DNA from: an uncultured Lentisphaerota bacterium
GTDB taxonomy: Bacteria > Verrucomicrobiota > Lentisphaeria > Oligosphaerales > CAITYL01
DNA length: 40,109 nt
Assembly: GCA_903896595.1 (NCBI GenBank)
Contig: CAITYL010000178.1
Span: 1-40,109 of the forward strand
Direction: 5' to 3'
In this document: positions 33,257 through 40,109 of the stretch, one piece after another
Layout: every line of letters begins with the position of its first letter
Position numbering within the stretch: the stretch's first letter is position 1
Notes under the pieces: generated by a model
Databases searched by the model: none
The model's input: the letters and a program-made list of their open reading frames with translations, nothing else
What the model was told of the DNA's origin: nothing
Made by a program: the position numbers and the translations under genes

Positions 33257-33961
33257 TTATTTTTGCAAAGAGGCCATGGCAAATTGCCGGGTTCCCGCCT
33301 GGCCCGGCAGCGTGATTTCTTCGGAGTAAGACAGCGTCAGGTCGAACTTGTCGGCTTCCCGGCGGAGAAAGAGAGCGTCCGCGCGCAGGGCGTCCGGCGT
33401 GGAAAAGAGAATCAGGCGTCCGCCGGCCGCCGGGTTGAGCAGGCCGCGGCATTCGCGGATCAGTTCATGGGGTTCGGAGACGGCCCGGGCCATTACCAGT
33501 TCATAGGCTTGCTGATGCCCCGGGAGACGGCCGGCTTCCCGGGCTTGGCGGCCCAATAGGCGGCAATTAGGCAGGGGCAACTGACGGCTGGCCGCTTCCA
33601 GGAAGGCGGTTTTTTTGCCGTTGACTTCAATGCCTGTAATGGTCAGGGCCGGATTGGCCCAAGCCAGGGGAATGAGGGGGAAGCCGGCGCCACAGCCGAC
33701 ATCGGCGGCGCGCCAAGTCCGGGTGAACAGGTCCGGAACCGCCAGGCCGGCCGCCAGGCTGTCGGCGACGTGCTTGACCCAGAAATCCGCAGCATCCGTC
33801 AACCGGGTCAGATTGTGCTGGGCGTTGGCCGCTTCCAGGTCGCAACGGAAGCGTTCCAAGAGATCCAGACGGGTGAGGACGGCCTCGGGGACGCCGCAAC
33901 CCAAGACAAAAGCCCGCCACGCCGGCCAGTCAGGCAAACCGCTTGGAACCTCTACTTGCAT
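33257..33961 (-). CDS. rsmG: 16S rRNA (guanine-527-N7)-methyltransferase
   Basis: 234-residue Rossmann-fold methyltransferase acting on G527 of 16S rRNA. It has the RsmG N-terminal helix region with NAQHNLTRLTDAADFWVKHVADSL, the SAM-binding loop AADVGCGAGFPLIPLA and the later block VMARAVSEPHELI. The start at 33961 is chosen because GAGGG lies close upstream; an ATG at 34009 adds 16 residues, has no ribosome site and overlaps the preceding gene. It lies 31 bases after a small membrane-protein gene and may be co-transcribed with it. In many bacteria rsmG is next to mnmG or parAB; here it is not. Confidence 0.92.
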   Translation of the reverse strand: MQVEVPSGLPDWPAWRAFVLGCGVPEAVLTRLDLLERFRCDLEAANAQHNLTRLTDAADFWVKHVADSLAAGLAVPDLFTRTWRAADVGCGAGFPLIPLAWANPALTITGIEVNGKKTAFLEAASRQLPLPNCRLLGRQAREAGRLPGHQQAYELVMARAVSEPHELIRECRGLLNPAAGGRLILFSTPDALRADALFLRREADKFDLTLSYSEEITLPGQAGTRQFAMASLQK

Positions 33962-33992
33962 GTCCCTCTTCCGTACTTCCGTAATCCGCGTC

Positions 33993-34538
33993 TCATCCCA
34001 AGACTGCATAGGCCAGAAAGAAGAGGGTTAGGAAACCGGCGGTCGCCGTGGCGGCCACGCGCCAGGCGCGGTGGTTGCTGCATTGTTCGAGGAGGTCGCG
34101 CAACCGCCAGGGAACCGTGACGCCGGCCAACGCCGCCAGGGCACAGAGGTAAAGAACGGCGGAAAAAACGGGGCGCCACGGAGCGCTGACGACGAATCCA
34201 AGATGCAATAGGTCGATGGCGGCCAGGGCTACCAGGCCGGACCAGGTCCGGGCAAAAAGAAAATCGAGAAAGAAAAACCCCAGCACCGCAAAGCCCGGAA
34301 CCGCCAACCACAACAGGGGGCGCCAGGTGGCCAGATCCCCTTCCAGCATGGGTTGGGCGAACCACGCGCACCCCGCCAGAACCGCCAGAGCCAGCAGGGC
34401 TCCCGCATGGCGTTCGCGCGGCAGGCGCCGCCACGTCTGATACTGGGGACGGCATCCCCAGAAAACGGTTTCCCCGGTGACGGCCCAGATGAGGGCGAAC
34501 CCGACGGCGTTGAGGCGATACCACAGTTCCAAATTCAC
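33993..34538 (-). CDS. Predicted multi-pass membrane protein, unknown function
   Basis: 181 residues, mostly hydrophobic, with five or six transmembrane helices (around AVGFALIWAVTGETVFW, AGALLALAVLAGCAWF, PLLWLAVPGFAVLGFFFLDF, LVALAAIDLLHLGFVV, VFSAVLYLCALAALAGV and AATATAGFLTLFFLAYAV). No family is recognised. The start is GTG at 34538 (VNLELWYRLN), with GGAG six bases upstream; frames opening further upstream to 34706 encode basic, low-complexity sequence that does not look like protein. It ends 31 bases before rsmG, so the two may be an operon. The Trp-rich loops give no functional hint. Confidence 0.6.
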   Translation of the reverse strand: MNLELWYRLNAVGFALIWAVTGETVFWGCRPQYQTWRRLPRERHAGALLALAVLAGCAWFAQPMLEGDLATWRPLLWLAVPGFAVLGFFFLDFLFARTWSGLVALAAIDLLHLGFVVSAPWRPVFSAVLYLCALAALAGVTVPWRLRDLLEQCSNHRAWRVAATATAGFLTLFFLAYAVLG

Positions 34539-34901
34539 AAAACACTCCACCCCGTTGCCCACCCGCCGCCCTCGGCGACGAACACGGTTTTTGCCACCAT
34601 AGCCCGCGAAGCGGTGGCTGCAACCCGCGTTGTTTTGGCCCGCGGCGGCAATATATTCGCCCACGCTTGGGATGACGCCTCTGACGAGAATTCGGTTTGC
34701 CGGCAAATAGGTTAGGTTTCAGGGGGCCGTCCTCTTCGTCTTCTGTTGTCTTCAATGTCTTCTTTTTTCAACGTGTTGACCTTGAGAGGACGTTGAGAAC
34801 CCCGAAGACATGGAGGACGGGAGTGTGGGTGGCTGTCTTTAGTGTTGTTGGCATTTCCTGAAACCTGAACCCTGGCACCTGAACCTTTTTTAAGGAGCCG
34901 C
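34539..34901. other. Intergenic region with GAGGAC-word inverted repeat
   Basis: No gene is supported. Bases 34726-34820 form an imperfect inverted repeat, CCGTCCTCTTCGTCTTC against GAAGACATGGAGGACGG, built of GAGGAC/GAAGAC words like the one at 37306-37448. Just before the next gene are two close copies of CCTGAACC-type sequence (34859-34885). The divergent promoters of the membrane-protein and sugar-kinase genes should lie here; none was convincing. Confidence 0.5.
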
Positions 34902-36008
34902 ATGAAAGCCGCTTTGATCGCCCAGCAGTTCGTGGTCGCCGGACGCCTGGTCACGGCCGACACCACCGGCCAGGGAAATGTCAACGACACCTTTCTGGTG
35001 ATTTTCCGGACCACCTTTTCCGAAGAGCGGTTTATTCTGCAGCGGATCAATAAACGCGTTTTCCCCAAACCGGAATACGTCATGGAAAACATGCGCGTGG
35101 TGACCGAACACGTGCATCGGCGCCTGGAGGAAGAGGCGCACTTGAGCGACCGCATCTGGCAGCTGCCCCGCATCATCCCGGCCAAGGACGGCCGGGACTA
35201 TGTGGTGGACGGCGACGGCGAATACTGGCGTGCCATTTCCCTGATCGCCTCCGCCCATTCCTATGAAAAAGTGCAAAGCCCCGAGCATGCGCACGAGGCC
35301 GGGTTTGTCCTCGGCCAGTTTCAGCGCTTGATCAGCGATATTCCCCCGGAAAAATTACATGACACCCTGATTGGCTTTCATGTTACCCCGGGCTATCTCA
35401 AGAAGCTGGATGACGCCCTGACCACGGCGGCAGGCCAGGAACGCCTGAAAAGCTCGACGGAAGCCCAGCGCTGTTATCGGTTCATTCAGGACCGCCGGGA
35501 ATGGTGCTCGGTGCTGGAGCAGGCCCAGGTCGAGGGCAAACTTAAACTGCGCCCCATCCATGGGGATCCCAAAATCGCCAACGTCATGATTGATGACGCC
35601 ACCGGCAAAGGAACCTGCATTGTGGACCTGGACACGGTCAAGCCCGGCCTTATTCATTACGACCTGGGCGACTGCCTGCGCTCCTGCTGCAACCCGGTGG
35701 GCGAGGAAGCCACCGACTTGAGTCATGTGGTGTTCGACACCGACCTCTGCCAGACCATCATGCGCGGTTATATGATCTTCGCCAAATCATTCCTCACCGA
35801 GGCTGACCGCTACTACCTGTTTGACTGTTGCCGGCTCATCGCCTTTGAACTGGGATTGCGCTTCTTTGCCGACTTCATTGCCGGCGACGTCTATTTCAAA
35901 ACCCATCATGAGGGACAAAACCTCAACCGCGCCCGGGTCCAGTTCAAACTGACCGAAAGCATTGAGACCCGCGAACCGATCATCCGCAAAATCTTTTCGG
36001 GGACGTAA
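34902..36008 (+). CDS. Sugar kinase of the APH fold, N-acetylhexosamine 1-kinase-like
   Basis: 368-residue protein of the aminoglycoside phosphotransferase/choline kinase fold, most similar in motifs and length to N-acetylhexosamine 1-kinases (NahK). The N-terminal ATP-binding lobe has GQGNVNDTFLV and FILQRINKRVFPKPEYVMEN. The catalytic loop is IHGDPKIANVMID (H220, D222, N227) and the metal-binding motif is IVDLDTVKPG (D242, D244), followed by YDLGDCLRS. These kinases make GlcNAc- or GalNAc-1-phosphate for salvage into nucleotide sugars. AAGGAG lies four bases before the ATG. Substrate specificity is inferred; other hexoses are possible. An R2 repeat starts about 20 bases after the stop. Confidence 0.8.
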   Translation: MKAALIAQQFVVAGRLVTADTTGQGNVNDTFLVIFRTTFSEERFILQRINKRVFPKPEYVMENMRVVTEHVHRRLEEEAHLSDRIWQLPRIIPAKDGRDYVVDGDGEYWRAISLIASAHSYEKVQSPEHAHEAGFVLGQFQRLISDIPPEKLHDTLIGFHVTPGYLKKLDDALTTAAGQERLKSSTEAQRCYRFIQDRREWCSVLEQAQVEGKLKLRPIHGDPKIANVMIDDATGKGTCIVDLDTVKPGLIHYDLGDCLRSCCNPVGEEATDLSHVVFDTDLCQTIMRGYMIFAKSFLTEADRYYLFDCCRLIAFELGLRFFADFIAGDVYFKTHHEGQNLNRARVQFKLTESIETREPIIRKIFSGT

Positions 36009-36027
36009 GCCGCAGTCAAAAGACGCA

Positions 36028-36240
36028 GTTGGGAACCCCCTTTTGAGGAAAGGCGGTTCCCAAACCCTCCGTCAAACCTTTTTGTATCTTTTGCGGATTC
36101 CGCAGGCAGCCACCAACGTCCCAAGCGTGGTTTGTTGCGCGAGGGCTGCCTGTGGAATCCGCAAAAACGTACAAAAGTTTTAGGAAGGGGTTTGGGGAGC
36201 ACCCTTTTTCAAAAGGGTGGCCCCAACATCACCCGATTTA
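36028..36240 (+). repeat. R2 compound palindrome, copy 4 (most complete)
   Basis: Begins GTTGGGAACC and ends GGCCCCAAC. Hairpin A is at 36031-36061, B arms TTTGCGGATTCCGCAGGCAG (from 36090) and CTGCCTGTGGAATCCGCAAA (to 36165), hairpin C CACCCTTTTTCAAAAGGGTG (36200-36219). The A-to-B and B-to-C spacers are themselves near-complementary, and C is a diverged inverse of A. The whole element is therefore one long palindrome of about 210 bases with a loop of about 32 bases holding GTCCCAAGCGTGG. It lies between the convergent sugar kinase and HIT genes. Confidence 0.85.
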
Positions 36241-36259
36241 ACAGTCCAGCCCCCAGGAA

Positions 36260-36814
36260 TCACGGCACCTGGTTCCACTGTTGGCGCAGAAACCGTGCCG
36301 TGTCCGCCAACGCCTGGGGCACCACCCGGGTGTCGCCCAGCACCGGCATGAAATTGGTGTCGCCGGTCCAGCGCGGCACCAGGTGGCCGTGCAGGTGTCC
36401 TGGCACGCCCGCGCCGGCCGCCGCGCCCAAGTTGAAGCCGAAATTGAAGCCGTCCGGCCGCATGCAGGCGGTCATCACCGCCTGGGCCCGGATGGTCAGG
36501 GACATCAATTCCTGGCCTTCCCCGGCCGTCAGGTCCGCCAGGTTGGCGATGTGACGGTACGGCGCCACCAGCAGGTGCCCGGAATTGTAGGGAAACGCGT
36601 TCAGTAGCACGTAACAGTGTTTACCCCGGGCAATCACCAGTTGTTCCTCATCCGTGGCCGGAGCCGCTGCCCCTTTGTCGCACAGAAAACACCCCGCCGT
36701 CTTGGGGCCGGCCACAAACTGCATCCGCCACGGCGCCCACAGGGGCCGCGCCCGGGGATCCAAGGGCTCGGTGTCAGCGGCACCCGGCTGGCCGGTGGCG
36801 GGGGATGGTTTCAT
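36260..36814 (-). CDS. HIT-family nucleotide hydrolase or transferase
   Basis: 184-residue histidine-triad protein. The active-site triad is H140-L-H142-G-H144 in VPGHLHGHLVPRW, with the upstream NSGHLLVAPYRHIANL block. The N-terminal LWAPWRMQFV and C42-x2-C45 (AGCFLCDKG), a probable zinc site, place it in the Ap4A-phosphorylase-like branch common in actinobacteria and PVC bacteria. It probably splits dinucleoside polyphosphates or AMP-conjugates; the exact substrate is unknown. TATAGT ends eight bases before the ATG and no ribosome site is seen, so the transcript may be leaderless. Confidence 0.9.
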   Translation of the reverse strand: MKPSPATGQPGAADTEPLDPRARPLWAPWRMQFVAGPKTAGCFLCDKGAAAPATDEEQLVIARGKHCYVLLNAFPYNSGHLLVAPYRHIANLADLTAGEGQELMSLTIRAQAVMTACMRPDGFNFGFNLGAAAGAGVPGHLHGHLVPRWTGDTNFMPVLGDTRVVPQALADTARFLRQQWNQVP

Positions 36815-36822
36815 GAGAAAAT

Positions 36823-36828
36823 ACTATA
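36823..36828 (-). promoter_or_regulatory. -10-like hexamer eight bases before the HIT gene
   Basis: TATAGT on the minus strand, five of six bases of the consensus, eight bases before the ATG. No -35 match is seen. Confidence 0.35.
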
Positions 36829-37305
36829 CAGCGTTAGGGAGAAAATGACGCGCCGTTTTCGGAGTGCGGCAATTCCTTTGCCGCTTTCGGGTTGGAGCCC
36901 CCCCCGGAATAATCTCTCGCTAAGATCGCCAAGTCCGCCAAGAAAAACCCGCCGTCACGAGGACGGATAGGGGACTGGTGAGGGTAAATCCCGAAGAAAT
37001 CCGAACACACAACTGCCGGCCCGGTACCCCTGCGCCGATTCGGCGCCGCCCCCGGGAACGCCAATCTCCCGATTGGCGCGAACCCTCCCCCCAACCCAAC
37101 CCCGCCCGATCAACCCCCTTTACGGTGATTTGAACCGGAGAAATCAAGAGAGAACGGAGAACGACTTTATCGCGGATTTCGCGGATCTACGCGGATAGAA
37201 CCGGCAACGGACGAACGTGACACAGGCACTCTTGCGCCTCTGCGGGAGATCATATTTGCTTAATTGCCAATAAGTTTTGTTTGCCCCTGCGACTCTCGGG
37301 GGCGT

Positions 37306-37448
37306 CCTCTCCGTCCTCAATGTCCTCCCGTGTCGGCCGGTCCTCAAGGTCCTCAGCCCCTGCTCCCGCCAACCGGCCAACCCGTGCCGCCGCCGAGGAC
37401 GGTGAGGACGCTGTGCCCGAGCCCAAAAACCGAGGACATTGAGGACTA
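37306..37448. repeat. Inverted repeat of GAGGAC words
   Basis: GTCCTCAATGTCCTC (about 37315-37329) has its exact 15-base complement GAGGACATTGAGGAC (about 37432-37446). Inner arms (GGTCCTCAAGGTCCTCAGC and GCCGAGGACGGTGAGGACG) are also complementary in an imperfect way. The arms are tandem variants of one short word, as in the related element at 34726-34820. Confidence 0.65.
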
Positions 37449-37830
37449 AAGAAGACGCGGCGGCGTGCCAATCCTTACCGGGAGCCGTCCGTCCTCGGGC
37501 GGACAGTTGGCGTTCCGATTACGACCACCAAGTAATTTCCCCTTTTTAAAAAACGATCTCTCGCCAAACACGCCACGAACGCGGAGAAAATCATGCGGAT
37601 CTTACGGTGGCAAAGCGATTGCATCGCGTTCTTCCGCCCTAACGTTGTCGCTACTGAACCGCGCCCCGCGTTCCGGTTTTATCCGCGCCCATCCGCGTCA
37701 TCCGCGGTCAAAAACGGCTTTCGTCATTGTGGCGCGCCCCCGGCATAACCGCCGCCGCATACCTGGCACTGGCTGGACAACGCCAGAACAAACCGGTAAA
37801 CGCATTTTTTATTGCCTGTCAAATGCGTCT

Positions 37831-38547
37831 TTGGTCAGCGCCCCGGATTTCGTGGTTACGAGCATCGCCCTGGCGCCTGGACTGCCGGTGGCGGGCGGGA
37901 AGGTCACGGCCACGGTCACTGTGCGGAACCAGGGCAACGTGAGCGGCAAAGCAGGCTATCTGTACGTCTGGATGGACAAGCCAGCGGCGGGCGCCATTGG
38001 CGACAGGTGTGACAAATCCGCCGTCATCAGTACCTTGAAGCCGGGCCAAAGCAAGACGATGAAGTTGGCTCTGACTGCTCCCGATGCGAGGGGCTCGTTT
38101 ACCCTCCGCGCCTTTGTTGATGCCAAGAACGGCGTCACGGAAGCCGATGAGTCCAATAATCAAGAAACCCACACCTACGCCACCGGCCTGCCGGACTTTG
38201 AGATTCTTGCGGTTCGGATCAGTCCTGAAATCCCGGTTGCCGGCAAGACGTTCACCGCTTATGTGACGGTGACCAACTCGGGCGAGGTCACCGGCAATGC
38301 GGGTTATCTCGATCTTTGGGCGGACAGTTCCGCCCTGCCAGCCACCCCTGTGCCGGGCGCCAAGACCAAGGGTAATAAGTACAAGACGGTCGGCATCCTC
38401 CAGCCCGGCCAGCAAAAGATCCTCACCGTGACCGGCCTGAAGACGCCGCCGGCCACCGCGGCGCCGGTCCTGGGCATACTCATCGACAGCCGGGCAAAGA
38501 CCCAGGAACTGGACGAGGCCAACAACTGGTTCGAGTTTGACTATTAA
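37831..38547 (+). CDS. CARDB-domain protein fragment, probably 5'-truncated
   Basis: Two consecutive CARDB (cell-adhesion-related, Ig-like) domains. The first runs from PDFVVTSIALAPGLPVAGGK to GVTEADESNNQETH; the second from PDFEILAVRISPEIPVAGKT to QELDEANNWFEFDY. Each shows the family's start (P-D-F-x-[IV]), the GxVxG-NAGY loop and the ending DE(S/A)NN motif. Such domains occur in large secreted surface proteins. No signal peptide or credible start exists: the frame is open back to 37465 but only through repeat DNA, and the nearest in-frame non-ATG codons (TTG 37831, GTG 37852) have no ribosome site. It is best read as the tail of a larger gene whose front was lost, or as a relic. Confidence 0.6.
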   Translation: MVSAPDFVVTSIALAPGLPVAGGKVTATVTVRNQGNVSGKAGYLYVWMDKPAAGAIGDRCDKSAVISTLKPGQSKTMKLALTAPDARGSFTLRAFVDAKNGVTEADESNNQETHTYATGLPDFEILAVRISPEIPVAGKTFTAYVTVTNSGEVTGNAGYLDLWADSSALPATPVPGAKTKGNKYKTVGILQPGQQKILTVTGLKTPPATAAPVLGILIDSRAKTQELDEANNWFEFDY

Positions 38548-38612
38548 GCCTGACAGGAGCTGGGATCAGCTTTTCAGGGTGCAGGCGCTCTCTGTTTCGA
38601 TGTAGCGCTACG

Positions 38613-38640
38613 TTGATTTTTGGCGGCGGCGCGGTATAGT
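38613..38640 (+). promoter_or_regulatory. Putative sigma-70-type promoter of the aroC-like gene
   Basis: TTGATT (38613-38618), a 16-base spacer and TATAGT (38635-38640). A start near 38647 would give a leader of about 43 bases containing the CGGAG ribosome site. Confidence 0.5.
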
Positions 38641-38689
38641 ATTGGCCTTCGTTTCATCCCCAAAATTATGCGCACACGGAGAACCGCCC

Positions 38690-40021
38690 ATGCTTGGTTG
38701 TCACTACGGACGTCTTTTCCAAGTCACCGTCGCCGGTGGATCCTATCAGGAAGGACTGATGGCCCATCTTCAAGGCGTGCCGCCGGGACTATTGCTGGAC
38801 GAGGCGGACATTTATGCTGAACTCTTGCAGCGCAAACCAGGGCAGGGCGAGCTCTCTTCGCCCCGCCGCGAGCCCGACCTGCCGGTGATCTACAGCGGCG
38901 TCAACGCCGCCGACACCATGACCGGCTTCCCCAATGCCGGCTACACCAACGGTACGCCGTTGACCCTGCTCATTCCGAATCTGGACCGGCATTTTGAGCA
39001 TATCGAAGCCTACCGGGTCACCAACCGCACGCCGCGGCCGGGCCATGCCTCGTTTGCCACCTTTGAAAAGTACGGCTCCTGGGACGACAGCATTGGCGCC
39101 GGCATCTTCTCCGGTCGCTACACTGCCACCCTGGTGGCTGCCGGCGCCGTTGCCCGCAAGGTGCTGGCCAGGCATGGCATCGACATCTTCTCCTACGTCA
39201 AGGAAGCCGCCGGCGTGCGCATGCCGGATCTGCCCTATGAGCAGATCCGGCCCAAAGTGCAGGCGTTCCGCGAGTTCCGCCGCGACACCGATCCGGTCTA
39301 CGACCTGGTTTACAAGCAGCAGCGCATCCGGCCCGGCATGCGGCTCCTGGAAAAGATGGCCGTGCTCGCCGAAGTGGAAAAGCTGGTGCCTGACATCAAG
39401 CGCGCCCCTTTCACTCCCCGCGAACTGGCGGAGCTCACCGACCGCGGCCTGCATCCCGTGCTCAACTGCCCGGACTTGGCGGCGGCCGAGGCGATGTACG
39501 AACGGATTCTGGCGATCAAGGACGACGGCGACTCCAGTGGCGGCGTGGTTGAGGTGGTGGCCACCGGCGTTCCCGCCGGCCTCGGTGAACCGGTCTTCCA
39601 CAAGCTGGACGCCGAGATCGGCGCCATGCTCGGCATCGCCGCGGTCAAGGCGGTCGAACTCGGCGCCGGCCTGGCGGTCAAGGACATGACCGGCATCCAG
39701 TGCAACGACCAGATGAGCATGCGCGACGGCAAGGTGGTGTTCAGCGCCAACAACAACGGCGGCATCACCGGCGGCATCTCCACCGGTCAGAACATTGTGG
39801 CCCGCCTGGCGGTCAAGCCGACGCCGACCATTGCCAAGCCGCAGCACACCATCGACAAGGTCAGCCGCACCGATTCGGAACTGGCCGCCGTCACCCGCCG
39901 CGACCCGACCATTGTCTCCCGGGTCTGGCCGGTGGCCGAGGCGATGCTCGCCGTCATCCTGCTCGACCACTTCATGATGTGGCGCGTTCAGCGCGATTTC
40001 ATGGTCCTGCCGCCGGCATAA
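38690..40021 (+). CDS. aroC: Divergent chorismate synthase homologue
   Basis: 443 residues aligning end to end with chorismate synthase, the FMN-dependent enzyme that turns EPSP into chorismate. Conserved blocks: VPPGLLLDEADI, SPRREPDLPVIYSGV, RPGHASFATFEKYG (second catalytic His, H119), ATGVPAGLGEPVFHKLDAEI, NNNGGITGGISTGQNIVARL and VAEAMLAVILLDH. Clear departures: the first signature G-E-S-H-G reads GGSYQ, so the first invariant catalytic His is Y19; the RSSARET flavin/phosphate signature reads IFSGRYT; and GRHD reads TRRD. It is longer than usual (about 350-390). CGGAG lies eight bases before the ATG. Either it is a divergent but active AroC or a related enzyme with another reaction. No other shikimate gene is in view. 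Confidence 0.8.
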   Translation: MLGCHYGRLFQVTVAGGSYQEGLMAHLQGVPPGLLLDEADIYAELLQRKPGQGELSSPRREPDLPVIYSGVNAADTMTGFPNAGYTNGTPLTLLIPNLDRHFEHIEAYRVTNRTPRPGHASFATFEKYGSWDDSIGAGIFSGRYTATLVAAGAVARKVLARHGIDIFSYVKEAAGVRMPDLPYEQIRPKVQAFREFRRDTDPVYDLVYKQQRIRPGMRLLEKMAVLAEVEKLVPDIKRAPFTPRELAELTDRGLHPVLNCPDLAAAEAMYERILAIKDDGDSSGGVVEVVATGVPAGLGEPVFHKLDAEIGAMLGIAAVKAVELGAGLAVKDMTGIQCNDQMSMRDGKVVFSANNNGGITGGISTGQNIVARLAVKPTPTIAKPQHTIDKVSRTDSELAAVTRRDPTIVSRVWPVAEAMLAVILLDHFMMWRVQRDFMVLPPA

Positions 40022-40023
40022 CC

Positions 40024-40109
40024 GGTTGGGGCCACCCTTTTGAAAAAGGGTGCTCCCTTTGCGGATTCCGCAGGCCGCTCCAGTGCAACCATCCATGATT
40101 GGGGCACAG
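40024..40109 (-). repeat. R2 compound palindrome, copy 5 (cut by the window end)
   Basis: Starts three bases after the aroC-like stop as GTTGGGGCCACCC. Hairpin C is CACCCTTTTGAAAAAGGGTG (40033-40052) and the B arm TTTGCGGATTCCGCAGGCCG starts at 40058; the rest lies outside the window. It runs inverse to copies 2-4. Hairpin C lies 12 bases after the stop and would serve as the gene's terminator. Confidence 0.75.

Larger units (their letters stand above)
36815..37830. other. One-kilobase gene-free region of degenerate repeats
   Basis: No gene is supported. Contents: an R1 first-hairpin copy GCGGCAATTCCTTTGCCGC (36866-36884), CTAAGATCGCCAAGTCCGCC words (36915), a GAACCGGAGAAATCAAGAGA R4 arm (37132), a GAGGAC-word inverted repeat (37306-37448), the R1 second hairpin (37480-37502), CTCTCGCCAAACACGCCACG (37558) and an R5 fragment (37610-37628). 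Many intergenic families are represented, which suggests a graveyard or hot spot for these elements. Confidence 0.6.

Noticed and set aside
36815-37830. tRNA or other known structured RNA gene in the largest gene-free gap
   Set aside because: No cloverleaf, GTTCRA-type T-loop or other known RNA signature was found by eye; the hairpins present belong to dispersed repeats. A covariance search would settle it.
38789-40096. Long minus-strand open frame of about 435 codons opposite the chorismate synthase homologue
   Set aside because: It mirrors a strongly supported plus-strand gene in GC-rich DNA, shows no known domain, has a composition rich in Gly/Ala/His/Asp typical of antisense shadows, and ends in repeat sequence.

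Overview
The window looks like a chromosomal segment of a Gram-negative bacterium of the PVC superphylum, most likely Lentisphaerota or a close relative (Kiritimatiellota, Verrucomicrobiota). This rests on gene content and not on a marker gene: a pseudopilin with the [22 protein letters not shown] leader and an H-x9-DG motif, PEP-CTERM secreted proteins, many glycoside hydrolases with LacI-type regulators, lpxA (hence lipid A), and GC-rich coding sequence. No rRNA, tRNA, CRISPR array, transposase or phage gene was recognised.

Layout. 310-1470 (+) is a sialidase-like BNR protein. 11351-1610 (-) is a tight five-gene carbohydrate operon: a TIM-barrel GH-like protein, a GH95-like (alpha/alpha)6 hydrolase, a GH36 alpha-galactosidase, an unusually long MFS transporter and a GntR/LacI-type regulator. 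Three junctions overlap or nearly abut. None of the three hydrolases has a clear signal peptide, so the operon appears to import an oligosaccharide and degrade it in the cytoplasm. 13607-11685 (-) pairs a pseudopilin with a secreted TIM-barrel protein, preceded by a PEP-CTERM protein (14552-13806). Then come a small secreted protein, an RlmN/Cfr-family radical-SAM methyltransferase (+), a second alpha-galactosidase with an NPCBM domain (-), a sialate O-acetylesterase-like protein (-), a frameshifted PEP-CTERM gene with its terminator intact, and a LacI regulator (-).

From 23.9 kb onward the content is mostly housekeeping and envelope metabolism: ung, galU, a glucuronokinase-like GHMP kinase, argD and fabI (all -), lpxA (+), then membrane protein-rsmG-hybrid histidine kinase (-), a NahK-like sugar kinase (+), a HIT protein (-), a CARDB-domain remnant (+) and a divergent chorismate synthase (+).

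The most unusual part is the intergenic DNA. It holds several families of hairpin-forming dispersed repeats. One family (five copies) is a compound palindrome of about 210 bp. Its central arms show paired, compensatory base changes between copies, as expected of a selected RNA fold. Repeats sit at gene ends, supply stop codons (positions 11685 and 15540) and extend the uracil-DNA glycosylase reading frame by about 49 codons. The other stand-out is the chorismate synthase homologue, in which the first invariant catalytic histidine is replaced by tyrosine and the RSSARET signature is lost.
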